Part shown: one piece after another, positions 17,397 to 26,088 of the stretch | Numbering within the stretch: the first letter of the stretch is position 1 | Layout of the letters: the number at the start of each line of letters is the position of its first letter | Assembly: GCF_024580955.1 (NCBI RefSeq) | Contig: NZ_JANIKD010000008.1 | Coordinates: 31,218 to 95,217, forward strand | Direction: 5' to 3' | Length of the DNA: 64,000 nt | DNA from: Corynebacterium sp. 122RC1 | GTDB lineage: Bacteria; Actinomycetota; Actinomycetes; Mycobacteriales; Mycobacteriaceae | Program-made: the position numbers and the translations under genes | Notes under the pieces: model-generated | Seen by the model: only the letters and a program-made list of their open reading frames with translations | The model's database searches: none | What the model was told of the DNA's origin: nothing

Positions 17397-17872
17397 AACG
17401 CGCAATCTGCCCGGGGTCCTTTGACCCAGTGACCATGGGGCACCTGAACATTTTTGAACGTGCAGCCGCGCAATATGATGAGGTGACGGTGTTGGTCACC
17501 GCCAATCCAAACAAGAACACCGGCATGTTTACCCTGGACGAGCGAGTACAGATGATCACCGAGGCGACCGCTCACCTAAGCAACGTCAAGGTGGACAATT
17601 GGCACGGTTTGCTGGTGGATTACACCACCGCGCACAGCATTGATGCGATTGTGAAGGGCCTGCGCTCGTCCTTGGACTACGAATACGAGCTGCCGATGGC
17701 GCAAATGAACAACCGCCTTTCCGGCATTGACACCATCTTCTTACTCACTGACCCGCGCTTTGGCTACCTTTCCTCCACCTTATGGAAAGAAGTGGTGAAG
17801 TACGGCGGAGACGTGACCGGGATGGTGCCGGATTCAGTGAACCGGATGCTCGCGAAGAAACAGGCTGAATAG
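17393..17872 (+). CDS. coaD: Phosphopantetheine adenylyltransferase
   Basis: Catalyses the fourth step of coenzyme A synthesis, joining 4'-phosphopantetheine and ATP to dephospho-CoA. It has 159 residues, the normal size, with CPGSFDPVTMGH at the N-terminus (nucleotidyltransferase signature, His17), GLRSSLDYEYE and FGYLSSTLWKE. The start overlaps the rsmD stop. The last pathway enzyme, coaE, is also in this window at 31.2 kb. Confidence 0.96.
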   Translation: MKRAICPGSFDPVTMGHLNIFERAAAQYDEVTVLVTANPNKNTGMFTLDERVQMITEATAHLSNVKVDNWHGLLVDYTTAHSIDAIVKGLRSSLDYEYELPMAQMNNRLSGIDTIFLLTDPRFGYLSSTLWKEVVKYGGDVTGMVPDSVNRMLAKKQAE

Positions 17873-17945
17873 GCTGGATAGTCGGGACAGTCGGGGCAGT
17901 GGACGAGGCTGCCTAGGTTGACCAGTTAGCGGCAGAGGCGTGACA

Positions 17946-18689
17946 ATGCTGGAAATCCTCGTGGTGTTCTGTGCTGTTGCCGTTGGATCCTGCATGCAAC
18001 GGGTATCAGGCATGGGCCTGGGGCTGCTCGCCGCACCCGTATTAGCAATGCTCCTGGGGCCTGTTGAGGGTGTGATGGTGGTAAATCTGTTGGCCACCAT
18101 CAATGCCTTGCTCACCACGTTCACGGTGAAACACCACGTTGATTGGAAGGCATTTGGCGCAATTGCCTCGGTGCTCTGGCTCGGCGCTCTCCCGGCGGTA
18201 CTGCTGATCAATCACATGCCGGGGGCGTGGCTGCAGTTAATCGTGGGGGCGCTTTTGCTCATCGCCCTCGGTGGGGTGGTGTTTGGGGCACGGCACCTGC
18301 CCGCCATTCGTGGAACCATTCCGATGCTTGCAGCTGGAACCGTGGGCGGGTTTATGAACACGCTCGCTGGAGTGGCGGGGCCGGCGATCACGGTCTATGC
18401 CCAAGCAAGCGGTTGGGAACAGCGCAGCTTCGCGGCCACCTTACAGCCCATCTTTGTGGTTGCCGGTCTGGTTTCATTCTGCGCTAAGTTGCTCGGCGGC
18501 TCTGGCGGGGTAGCAAACACCAGCGCTTGGGTGTGGGTCGCAGGGATTGCAGCAATGATGATCGGGATTGCACTCGGCGGCAAACTGGCCACAAAAATAT
18601 CCCGAGAGTCCGCGCGCAAAGCCGCACTGGCCTGTGCCTTTGCTGGTGGCGCCACCGTTACAGTGCGCGGGCTTCTCGGGGTTTTCTAG
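17946..18689 (+). CDS. TauE/SafE (TSUP) family membrane permease
   Basis: A 247-residue, strongly hydrophobic protein with about eight predicted membrane segments. It has an N-terminal GSCMQRVSGMGLGLLAAPVLAM block and an internal repeat GGFMNTLAGVAGPAITVYA, typical of the TSUP superfamily that moves sulfite, sulfonates or related anions. The substrate is not predictable. ATG 17946 is favoured over GTG 17940 because AGAGG (17934-17938) is seven bases away. The gap before it (17873-17945) has two to three degenerate copies of a CAGTCGGGG unit. Confidence 0.75.
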   Translation: MLEILVVFCAVAVGSCMQRVSGMGLGLLAAPVLAMLLGPVEGVMVVNLLATINALLTTFTVKHHVDWKAFGAIASVLWLGALPAVLLINHMPGAWLQLIVGALLLIALGGVVFGARHLPAIRGTIPMLAAGTVGGFMNTLAGVAGPAITVYAQASGWEQRSFAATLQPIFVVAGLVSFCAKLLGGSGGVANTSAWVWVAGIAAMMIGIALGGKLATKISRESARKAALACAFAGGATVTVRGLLGVF

Positions 18690-18746
18690 CTGCTGCACGC
18701 TTGGAGGGGCGGTGTGGGCCTCACCCTCGCAGCGGGAAAGAACGTG

Positions 18747-19514
18747 CTACAGCAAGCTGGAAAGGAATGCCTTGGTGCGCTCGTGGCGTGGACTATCAAT
18801 CACTTCTGCCGGGGTGCCTTCCTCAACTACCACGCCGCCGTCCATGAACACCACTTTGTCTGCTACTTCGCGGGCGAAGCCGATTTCGTGGGTGACCACC
18901 AGCATGGTCATGCCTTCTTGGGCGAGTTCACGCATCACGCGCAGCACCTCAGAGACGAGTTCTGGGTCAAGTGCGGAGGTCGGCTCGTCGAAAAGCATGA
19001 GCTTGGGATCCATAGCAACCGCACGCGCGATTGCCACGCGCTGTTGCTGGCCGCCGGAAAGTTGCGCCGGGTACGCCTCCGCCTTGTGCGCGAGCCCCAC
19101 CTGGGCGAGGAGCTGCTCGGCCCGTGCGCGCGCGTGCGCCTCCGGGACCTTCTTCACATGCACCGGCGCCTCAATAATGTTTTCCAAGGCAGTGCGGTGT
19201 GGGAAGAGGTTGAAGTTTTGGAACACCATGCCAATGTCCGAGCGCTGGCGGGAGGCCTCCTTCTCCGAGATTTCATAGAGGACGCCGTCGCGCTCACGAT
19301 AGCCGATCAGCTCGCCGTCCACGTACAAGCGGCCAGCAGTGACCTTCTCCAAGTGGTTGACGCAGCGCAGCAAGGTGGATTTGCCGGAACCGGAAGGGCC
19401 AATCAAGCAGGTGACGCTGCCCTTTGGCACCTGGAGGTCGATGCCTTTGAGAACCTCAAGTTGGCCAAAACTCTTGCAGACTTGCTGGGCGTCAATCATC
19501 AAATGATTGCTCAT
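18747..19514 (-). CDS. Polar amino-acid ABC transporter, ATPase
   Basis: A 255-residue ABC ATPase of the GlnQ/HisP type. It has Walker [11 protein letters not shown]-loop FQNFNLFPH, signature LSGGQQQR, Walker [13 protein letters not shown] and the switch His (VVTHE). A short insertion [12 protein letters not shown] lies after the Walker A region, as in several actinobacterial members. It is the last gene of a three-gene reverse-strand unit with the permease (6-bp gap) and binding protein. It energises uptake of an amino acid whose identity is not evident. Confidence 0.92.
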   Translation of the reverse strand: MSNHLMIDAQQVCKSFGQLEVLKGIDLQVPKGSVTCLIGPSGSGKSTLLRCVNHLEKVTAGRLYVDGELIGYRERDGVLYEISEKEASRQRSDIGMVFQNFNLFPHRTALENIIEAPVHVKKVPEAHARARAEQLLAQVGLAHKAEAYPAQLSGGQQQRVAIARAVAMDPKLMLFDEPTSALDPELVSEVLRVMRELAQEGMTMLVVTHEIGFAREVADKVVFMDGGVVVEEGTPAEVIDSPRHERTKAFLSSLL

Positions 19515-19520
19515 GGTGCG

Positions 19521-20447
19521 TTACGCATCCTTTCCTGGGCGAGGAGGTTCCGGGACAACTTGGACGTTTTTCGGCAAAGCTCCCTCAGCGTCAGCCAATG
19601 CCGCGAGCTGGCGGGCAGTGAGCTCCCTAGTGGCACCTTTTTCAAAGTATTTTTCCAGGTAGTGCTGACCAACCATAAGCAGGGAAGTAATTGCCAAGTA
19701 CCACGTTGCCGCCACCAACAACAGCGGCACGGGGTCAAAGAGCGCGGCAGCAATGTCCATAGAACGGCCATAGAGTTCGGCGGTGTAGGGAATCGCCACA
19801 ACCAGGGAGGTGGTTTTCAACATGGAGATGAACTCGTTACCCGTGGGCGGCACAATAATTCGCATGGCCTGCGGCAACACCGTGCGGCGCATGGTCATCC
19901 ACCAGCTCATGCCAAGTGCCTTTGAGGCCTCCGTTTGTCCCTCTGGCACCGCCTGGATGCCGGAGCGCACGATCTCAGCCATGTACGCGGCCTCGTTGAG
20001 GCCCAAGCCGATCACGGCCAGGAAGAACATGTTGGAAAGCAGGTCCTCTACAGAAAACTCCGCGAAGCCTACGTTGATGGTCTGGTAAATGGAGCCGAGC
20101 AGGCCCCAGAACACCAACTGGACATACACCGGCGTACCGCGGAATACCCACAGGTAGACCCAGGAAACACTGCGCAGGACGGGGTTGGGGGACATGCGCA
20201 TCACAGAAACGACGCACCCAAGCACCACACCAATCACCATTGCGAGGACAGTCAGGGCCAAGGTGTGCATGGCGGCGGTGGCGATGCGGGTGTCAAAGAG
20301 GTATTGGCGGTAGGTATCCCAGCCATAGGCCTCGTTAGTTGCAGCAGAAATCACGAACCACGCAAACAGCGCGAGGATAATCGCCGCGGAAAGCACCCTG
20401 CCTGGGTGGCGCAGGGGCTTCGCCTCGATTGGCTTGGGTTGTGTCAT
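19521..20447 (-). CDS. Polar amino-acid ABC transporter, permease
   Basis: A 308-residue inner-membrane permease of the HisM/GlnP family. It has an N-terminal membrane helix, several further helices and the EAA-loop sequence EASKALGMSWWMTMRRTVLPQA that contacts the ATPase. The C-terminal cytoplasmic tail is proline-rich. With only one permease gene it presumably acts as a homodimer. ATG 20447 lies 36 bp after the binding-protein stop, so the three genes are co-transcribed on the minus strand. Confidence 0.92.
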   Translation of the reverse strand: MTQPKPIEAKPLRHPGRVLSAAIILALFAWFVISAATNEAYGWDTYRQYLFDTRIATAAMHTLALTVLAMVIGVVLGCVVSVMRMSPNPVLRSVSWVYLWVFRGTPVYVQLVFWGLLGSIYQTINVGFAEFSVEDLLSNMFFLAVIGLGLNEAAYMAEIVRSGIQAVPEGQTEASKALGMSWWMTMRRTVLPQAMRIIVPPTGNEFISMLKTTSLVVAIPYTAELYGRSMDIAAALFDPVPLLLVAATWYLAITSLLMVGQHYLEKYFEKGATRELTARQLAALADAEGALPKNVQVVPEPPRPGKDA

Positions 20448-20483
20448 TTTGAATCCTTTATGGTGTGGTCTTTGCGATTGCGC

Positions 20484-21389
20484 TTAACGCTGGTTGTAGG
20501 GGACTTCATTGATGAGTGCTTGATCCAGTAGCCCCTCAGTGATGCCCCATTGGTCCATGATGCGGGCGTAATCGCCGGACTCAATGAGGTGCTGCATCGC
20601 AGCCGCAAGGGCAGGGCCGAGCGGGGAGTCCTTGGGAACCGCAATCCCATACGGTGCGGCATCAAAAATTTCGCCGGTGGTGGTGAGCTTGCCGTCGGCA
20701 CGCTCAATGGCATATCCGAGAACCGGGGAGTCCGCGGAGAAAGCATCGGCGCGGCCGAGCACGAGGGCTGTGGCTGCTTGGTCCGAAGTTTCGTAGGAGA
20801 GGACCTCGATTGGTTCCTTGCCTTGATCCACGCACTCTTGGCTGAGAGGGCGGACGTCGTCAGTTTCAGAAACCGTGGTGCGCTGCACCGCGACAGTAAG
20901 GCCACACGCATCCTCCCGGCTCACAGGAGGATCGTCTATGCGCTGCCCCCACTGGATGCCTGCGTAGAGGGTGTTGATGAAGTCGTAGTTCTTCCGGCGT
21001 TCCTCGTTGTCCGTAAAACCGGACACACCCATATCAACGGTGCCGCCGGAAAGCGCGGGAAGGATCAAGGAAAAGTCCTGCTCCAGGGGCGTAAACTCCA
21101 GTCCCATTACCGACGCCAACGCGCGGGCGAGATCCATCTCGGCGCCAATGATCGCGCCGTCTGAGCTCTTGAACTCGAATGGCGCAAACGGAGGATTGGT
21201 GCCGCCGCTGATCACTCCACGCTGAGCAATCGACTCAGGGACCATTGCCGCGATCTCCGGCACAGCCGCCGGCGAGATTTCCACCCAACCATCCGGATGG
21301 CCCTGCTCTTCATTGGTGACGCATGCGGACAAACCCACCGCCAGCGTGGCCGCGAGCAGCGCAGAGCACGCCTTTTGTGCAAATCTCAT
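20484..21389 (-). CDS. Amino-acid ABC transporter, substrate-binding lipoprotein
   Basis: A 301-residue family-3 solute-binding protein. The signal peptide ends in the lipobox LSAC, so the mature protein is lipid-anchored outside the membrane. PFAPFEFKSSDGAIIGAEMDLARAL and DMGVSGFTDNEERRKNYDF match the two lobes of amino-acid binding proteins. The start is ATG 21389, with the in-frame ATG 21401 an alternative. It is first gene of the transporter unit. The ligand cannot be read from the sequence. Confidence 0.9.
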   Translation of the reverse strand: MRFAQKACSALLAATLAVGLSACVTNEEQGHPDGWVEISPAAVPEIAAMVPESIAQRGVISGGTNPPFAPFEFKSSDGAIIGAEMDLARALASVMGLEFTPLEQDFSLILPALSGGTVDMGVSGFTDNEERRKNYDFINTLYAGIQWGQRIDDPPVSREDACGLTVAVQRTTVSETDDVRPLSQECVDQGKEPIEVLSYETSDQAATALVLGRADAFSADSPVLGYAIERADGKLTTTGEIFDAAPYGIAVPKDSPLGPALAAAMQHLIESGDYARIMDQWGITEGLLDQALINEVPYNQR

Positions 21390-21537
21390 GCTAAGTACCA
21401 TACAAGCTGCTCAAGAGTATTGAGTAACCGACAGGCTGTGGGCGGGATCTACTGCGGGAACTCCTTATGCAGAACACCGGCCTGCTTTGGAGCCTGCCGG
21501 TGTTTAGGGGACGTGGGTGGGGGGACTGCGTGCCGCC

Positions 21538-22527
21538 TTAACCCTTCAGTGCGCGGTTTGCTGGGGTGGCTTCCTCATTTTGGTTGCGCTTCTTGGTCAG
21601 CGTCTCCGCGAGCATCACGGCACCAACGATCGCCGCGCCAAGCGCCACGATCATGATGATCCAGCCGAGGTTGTCACCTGGGGCTAGCAGGTTTGCGTTC
21701 GCGTCTTGCCACGGCCACAGTGCGCGCAGGGAACCGAGCATGAGGCCCGCCATCGTCGCCAGGGTAAGGGTACGGTGCTTGGTCATCATGTGGTCCAACA
21801 CCTTGATGAACAGCGCGATACCGGTTGCAGCACCAAGCACGAACACAATGATTACCGGCACGTTACGCTCGGAAACCGCCTGCATGATGGGGGCGTAGAG
21901 ACCCAGGGCGAGGAGCAGGAAGGAGCCGGAAACGCCGGGCAGCACCAATGCACATACGGCGATGGCAGCGGCGAAGTAGATGACAACGAGCGAAGGGTCC
22001 GTCTTTTCTGCAGAGGTAAAGCCAGTGCCAAAGAAGGTGAGCAGTGCAAACCCAATGAATAGCAGAATTGCCATAACCTTGTGCTTCTGGAAGTCCGCCG
22101 GGTCAATCATGCGCAGCGGTACCAAGATGGAAATAGCCACCATGCCGAGGAAGAGCGCGCGGGCAGTTTCCGGGCTGTTCTCCACAAATGAGTGCATCAC
22201 GGAGGAGAAGGTGAACACGGTCAATACCATGCCAACGCCCACGCAGGCGAGGAAGAGCCATTCGACGTGGCCTGCAGCCTTCTTCACCTTGGAACGGTCG
22301 GTGAGCGCGAACTTCACCGTGCGAAGCAGTGCGTTGCCGTTGTGGATAGCACGCTCGTAGATACCTACCACCAAAGCGACGGTGCCGCCGGACACACCCG
22401 GAACCAGCTCAGCCAAGCCAATTAGGCCGCCGAACACGACGTACAGCAAGTTCATCAGTGGGTTTTTGTGCTGCTTCGGTGCAGCGGAGGTGGGGGAGGT
22501 TGGGGAGGTTGGGGAGGTTGCAGTCAT
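21538..22527 (-). CDS. popT: DUF368 membrane protein, PopT-type undecaprenyl-phosphate translocase
   Basis: A 329-residue polytopic membrane protein. The diagnostic DUF368 block GLAELVPGVSGGTVALVVGIYER is near residues 36-58, and a second ALVLPGVSGSFLLLALGLY repeat is near 180. DUF368 proteins (PopT) were recently identified as translocases that recycle the polyprenyl-phosphate carrier for cell-wall synthesis. In corynebacteria the carrier would be decaprenyl phosphate; the function here is by family only. I rejected a 118-residue upstream extension and use ATG 22527. The N-terminus has an in-frame 9-bp repeat giving (Ser-Pro-Thr)3. Confidence 0.75.
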   Translation of the reverse strand: MTATSPTSPTSPTSAAPKQHKNPLMNLLYVVFGGLIGLAELVPGVSGGTVALVVGIYERAIHNGNALLRTVKFALTDRSKVKKAAGHVEWLFLACVGVGMVLTVFTFSSVMHSFVENSPETARALFLGMVAISILVPLRMIDPADFQKHKVMAILLFIGFALLTFFGTGFTSAEKTDPSLVVIYFAAAIAVCALVLPGVSGSFLLLALGLYAPIMQAVSERNVPVIIVFVLGAATGIALFIKVLDHMMTKHRTLTLATMAGLMLGSLRALWPWQDANANLLAPGDNLGWIIMIVALGAAIVGAVMLAETLTKKRNQNEEATPANRALKG

Positions 22528-22808
22528 AAAGTCCAAACTTCTGCTTAGGGAATTGGCGCCTGCGTTGTGTACGCCGTGTATTGCAGCCAATTCCGACGGG
22601 GCGCCCGAGTGCGGCGCCAGAAAACTCAAAGGTGCAGTGTACTCCATGAGCTTGGGGGAACCCGGATAGGTGGCGGGTGTTGGGCCAGCTATTGTCTTAG
22701 AGTCTGTATTGGCGGGCATGGTGGTTAAAGTTCCGCGGCGGCTATTCCACGACAATTGCACGACCTGCTTGATTGTTCTGGTCTCGGTGCCACGGTTTCT
22801 AGAAAAAT

Positions 22809-22850
22809 TAAAACCCCTCCCACCTGCATTTTTGCAAGTAGAAGGGGTTG
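22809..22850 (-). terminator. Terminator of tRNA-Leu
   Basis: On the minus strand an imperfect long stem AACCCCTTCTACTTGCA / TGCAGGTGGGAGGGGTT closes on four A residues and is followed by TTTTAATTTTT. It begins seven bases after the tRNA 3' end. Confidence 0.85.
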
Positions 22851-22856
22851 AAGATG

Positions 22857-22930
22857 TGCCCCTGGTGAGACTCGAACTCACACTGGACGGGTTTTGAATC
22901 CGTTGCCTCTGCCAATTGGGCTACAGGGGC
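22857..22930 (-). tRNA. tRNA-Leu (anticodon CAA), short variable arm
   Basis: Minus-strand cloverleaf of 74 bases without encoded CCA. Acceptor GCCCCTG/CAGGGGC is perfect, discriminator A. D-arm GCCC/AGGC; anticodon stem ACGGA/CCCGT with one A-C mismatch next to the loop; loop TTCAAAA gives anticodon CAA; T-arm GTGAG-TTCGAGT-CTCAC is perfect. The variable region is only five bases (CCAGT). Leucine tRNAs normally have a long class II variable arm, so this is structurally unusual. The anticodon and the A73 discriminator both support leucine. Confidence 0.85.
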
Positions 22931-23120
22931 GCTGGCGCAAAGTCTAGCGCAAGGTATTCCTGGATTCCTAATCCTACGCTCACCTGCGATGCGGGTGGTG
23001 TATGGCTCCTTGGGAACTGCGCGCTTGGCCGAGGTTGCGCACTACCATGTTTTTCGCGGCATACTCGGGCTGGCTAGCTCCGCTAGATGCGAGGGGACCA
23101 GATCCGGGTGTTGTTTTGGG

Positions 23121-23240
23121 CGTTGGTCGATAGGTTAAAGTCGATAGGCCGTTGCGTTGGTCGATAGGACGGCCCATTTTGGGGAAAAACGGGTCCTATC
23201 GACTTTTATCTATCGACCAACGCGTCCTATCGACCAACGC
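23121..23240. repeat. Cluster of six GTCGATAG/CTATCGAC boxes upstream of polA
   Basis: Three direct copies (in 23121-23134, 23140-23148, 23154-23170) are followed by three inverted copies (in 23193-23203, 23210-23224, 23224-23240). GCGTTGGTCGATAGGAC (23154-23170) and GTCCTATCGACCAACGC (23224-23240) form a perfect 17-bp inverted repeat around 53 bases. It lies in the 416-bp gap between tRNA-Leu and polA. I see no gene elsewhere in this gap. Confidence 0.85.
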
Positions 23241-23333
23241 GCCAGCGTGCACGGAGCGCATTGCGCCATCAAGGCAACGCCGGACAGCCCTAATCCCTCC
23301 CAAACCCGTTCAATCAACGTTCGGGCCGACGGC

Positions 23334-23339
23334 TACACT
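23334..23339 (+). promoter_or_regulatory. -10 element of polA
   Basis: TACACT seven bases before GTG 23347. There is no ribosome site between it and the start, so the transcript is probably leaderless. Confidence 0.55.
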
Positions 23340-23346
23340 GGTGCGC

Positions 23347-26088
23347 GTGACTTCCAACAGCACTTCCAATAGCAATCGTCTCATGCTCATCGACGGCCAC
23401 TCCATGGCCTTCCGTGCGTTCTTTGCCCTGCCGGCAGAAAACTTTTCTACCTCGGGTGGCCAGTCCACCAATGCGGTGTATGGATTCCTGTCAATGCTCG
23501 CAACGTTGCTGGTAGATGAACAGCCAAGCCATGTTGCGGTGGCTTTTGACGTGGGGCGGCAAACCTTCCGTTCGGAAATGTTCCCTGACTATAAGGCCCA
23601 ACGTGAGGCAACTCCGCCCGAGTTTAAGGGCCAGGTTGGTTTGATAAAAGAAGTGCTCGAGCAATTGGGCATTGTGACCTTGGAAAAAGAAAACTTCGAG
23701 GCCGATGACATCATCGCAACACTGGCCACCCAAGCAAAACCGCTCGGCTTTGAAACGTTGATCGTCACTGGAGACCGCGATTCTTTCCAGTTAGTCAATG
23801 ATTCCACCACCGTGCTTTACCCGATGCGCGGAGTATCTGTGTTGCACCGATTCACCCCGGAGGCGGTGGAAGAAAAATACGGCCTTACCCCAGCGCAGTA
23901 CCCCGAGTTTGCAGCGCTGCGTGGCGACCCATCCGATAACCTCCCGAGCGTCCCTGGCGTGGGGGAGAAGACCGCCACCAAGTGGATTGTCCAATATGGA
24001 ACCTTGGAGGCCCTGCTCGAGCATGCGGAGGAAATCAAGGGCAAGGTTGGCATTTCCCTTCGCGAGCGCATTGAACAGGTGCGGATGAACCGCAAGCTCA
24101 CAGAGATGATCAAAGACCTGGAACTGCCATATTCCCCTGATCAACTAGAGCTCCGCCCTGCGGACCTGCAGGGTGTGACAGAGCAATTCGACCGTCTGGA
24201 ATTTGGTGTTAACCTGCGCGAACGCGTCATCGCGGCCGTGGGGGCGCAAGCCGAAACTCCGGTGGAAATCCAGGCTGAAGTCCAGATCACGGTGGATACA
24301 GAGCCCTTGGAAAAGTGGCTAGCGGGCCGCGGTGAGAACGGGGTTGCTGTGGTTGTGCGGGGCGTCGGAACGCCTGCTCAGGGCGACGCGCAAGCGGTGG
24401 CGCTGCTGGATTCCGAACGCCATGCAAAAGCCGTGGATCTGGGGGAGATCACTCCGGAGGAGGAGCAGGCGCTCGCGCAGTGGCTCGCAAGTGCCGCTCC
24501 AAAGTTCTTCCACCATGCAAAGCCCACGATCCACATGCTGCTAGGCAGGGGATTTGCGTTGGGTGGGCTCGCGCAAGATACCTCGATCGCCGCGTACTTG
24601 CTTCGCCCCGGACAACGCACCTACGAGCTCAAGGACGTCTACCAGCGTCACCTGCAGCGCCCACTGCCAGGTCAGGGAGCCGCACAAGCTGGGGATTCCA
24701 GCGGTTCCGCGGAATCTGCCGAGCAGTTGAGTTTGCTCGACATTGCTGGGCACGAGGGTGCAGGGCTGGGCGCGGATGAGCTTGCGGCAATGATCGACGA
24801 AGCCGCCGCGGTCATGGACCTTGCGGAAGCGCTGACGGAACAGTTGCAGGCGATTGACTCCTTTGCGCTGTACCAGGATTTGGAATTGCCGCTCGTGGGG
24901 ATCCTCGCTCGCATGGAACACGTGGGCATTCAGGTGAACGCGGCAACGCTTGAGGAGCAGCTCGAAACGTTTAAGGCGCAGGTCGCACAGGCGGAAGCTG
25001 AAGCGCGGGCACTGGTGGGGGATGAAACCCTCAACCTGTCTAGCCCCAAGCAGCTTCAGACCGTGCTTTTTGACACGCTCGCGCTGCCCAAAACCAAGAA
25101 AACTAAGACCGGTTATTCCACCGCCGCAAAGGAAATCGAGGTGCTTGCGGAAAAGCACCCCCATCCTTTCTTGGATCATTTGCTCGCTCACCGCGAGTAC
25201 CAAAAGATGAAAACCACCCTGGAAGGCCTTTTGAAGGCAATCGGTCCCGACGGCCGAATCCACACCACCTTCAACCAGACGGTTGCATCTACCGGACGCT
25301 TAAGCTCCACTGAGCCGAACCTGCAAAACATCCCCGTGCGAACGGAAGCGGGCCGCAAGATTCGTTCCGCATTTGAAGTGGGTCAAGGCTACGAAACGCT
25401 GCTCACCGCGGACTATTCGCAGATTGAAATGCGAGTTATGGCGCACCTTTCCGCCGATCAAGGCTTGGTGGAGGCATATCGGGAAGGTGAAGACCTGCAC
25501 AACTACGTTGGATCCAAAGTCTTTGACGTACCGGTGGACCAAGTGACGCCGGAATTGCGCCGCCGAGTAAAGGCCATGAGCTACGGGCTTGTGTATGGCC
25601 TCTCAGCGTTCGGTCTCTCCCAACAACTGGGAATCCCAGCAGGTGAAGCCAAGCAGATCATGGAAAACTACTTTGAGCGATTCGGTGGAGTGAAACGCTA
25701 CCTCGATGAAGTAGTAGAACAAGCCCGCAAGGACGGATACACCCAAACCCTCTTCGGGCGCCGCAGGTATCTACCGGAGCTCAACTCTGACAACCGCGTA
25801 GCTCGCGAAAACGCCGAACGGGCAGCACTCAACGCGCCGATTCAGGGGACCGCTGCAGACATCATTAAGGTGGCCATGATTCGGGTGGACCAAGCATTCA
25901 CCGAGGCCAAGCTACAGTCCAGGGTGCTGCTGCAAGTTCACGACGAACTCGTGGTTGAAGTTGCCCCTGGTGAGCTCGAGCGGACCCAGGAAATCCTGGA
26001 ACGCGAGATGGATCAAGCCATCAGCCTTGATGTTCCGCTGGAGGTGTCCGCGGGTGCCGGAGTGAACTGGGACGAAGCGGCTCACTAG
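23347..26088 (+). CDS. polA: DNA polymerase I
   Basis: Repair and Okazaki-fragment polymerase, 913 residues from GTG 23347. The N-terminal 5'-nuclease domain begins RLMLIDGHSMAFRAFFAL and has GDRDSFQL and GVGEKTATKW. The central 3'-5' exonuclease domain lacks the usual catalytic acidic motifs, as in other actinobacterial PolA, so proofreading is unlikely. The polymerase domain has motif A DYSQIEMR with Asp689 and motif C VHDELVVE with Asp866. In-frame sequence upstream of 23347 is the repeat cluster and not protein-like. The stop shares CTAG with the stop of the converging methyltransferase gene. Confidence 0.96.
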   Translation: MTSNSTSNSNRLMLIDGHSMAFRAFFALPAENFSTSGGQSTNAVYGFLSMLATLLVDEQPSHVAVAFDVGRQTFRSEMFPDYKAQREATPPEFKGQVGLIKEVLEQLGIVTLEKENFEADDIIATLATQAKPLGFETLIVTGDRDSFQLVNDSTTVLYPMRGVSVLHRFTPEAVEEKYGLTPAQYPEFAALRGDPSDNLPSVPGVGEKTATKWIVQYGTLEALLEHAEEIKGKVGISLRERIEQVRMNRKLTEMIKDLELPYSPDQLELRPADLQGVTEQFDRLEFGVNLRERVIAAVGAQAETPVEIQAEVQITVDTEPLEKWLAGRGENGVAVVVRGVGTPAQGDAQAVALLDSERHAKAVDLGEITPEEEQALAQWLASAAPKFFHHAKPTIHMLLGRGFALGGLAQDTSIAAYLLRPGQRTYELKDVYQRHLQRPLPGQGAAQAGDSSGSAESAEQLSLLDIAGHEGAGLGADELAAMIDEAAAVMDLAEALTEQLQAIDSFALYQDLELPLVGILARMEHVGIQVNAATLEEQLETFKAQVAQAEAEARALVGDETLNLSSPKQLQTVLFDTLALPKTKKTKTGYSTAAKEIEVLAEKHPHPFLDHLLAHREYQKMKTTLEGLLKAIGPDGRIHTTFNQTVASTGRLSSTEPNLQNIPVRTEAGRKIRSAFEVGQGYETLLTADYSQIEMRVMAHLSADQGLVEAYREGEDLHNYVGSKVFDVPVDQVTPELRRRVKAMSYGLVYGLSAFGLSQQLGIPAGEAKQIMENYFERFGGVKRYLDEVVEQARKDGYTQTLFGRRRYLPELNSDNRVARENAERAALNAPIQGTAADIIKVAMIRVDQAFTEAKLQSRVLLQVHDELVVEVAPGELERTQEILEREMDQAISLDVPLEVSAGAGVNWDEAAH

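Noticed and set aside
18568..19925. Long plus-strand frames over the ABC transporter genes
   Set aside because: Antisense shadows; the minus-strand frames carry all ABC motifs.
22528..22881. 118-residue N-terminal extension of the DUF368 protein
   Set aside because: Runs into the tRNA-Leu gene and its terminator. Membrane-protein homology begins after ATG 22527.
23100..23340. Insertion sequence or attachment site next to tRNA-Leu
   Set aside because: No transposase or integrase and no tRNA-end duplication in the window; kept only as a possibility in the findings.
23152..23346. N-terminal extension of polA
   Set aside because: It is the GTCGATAG repeat cluster read as protein. A -10 element lies at 23334-23339, inside the extension.
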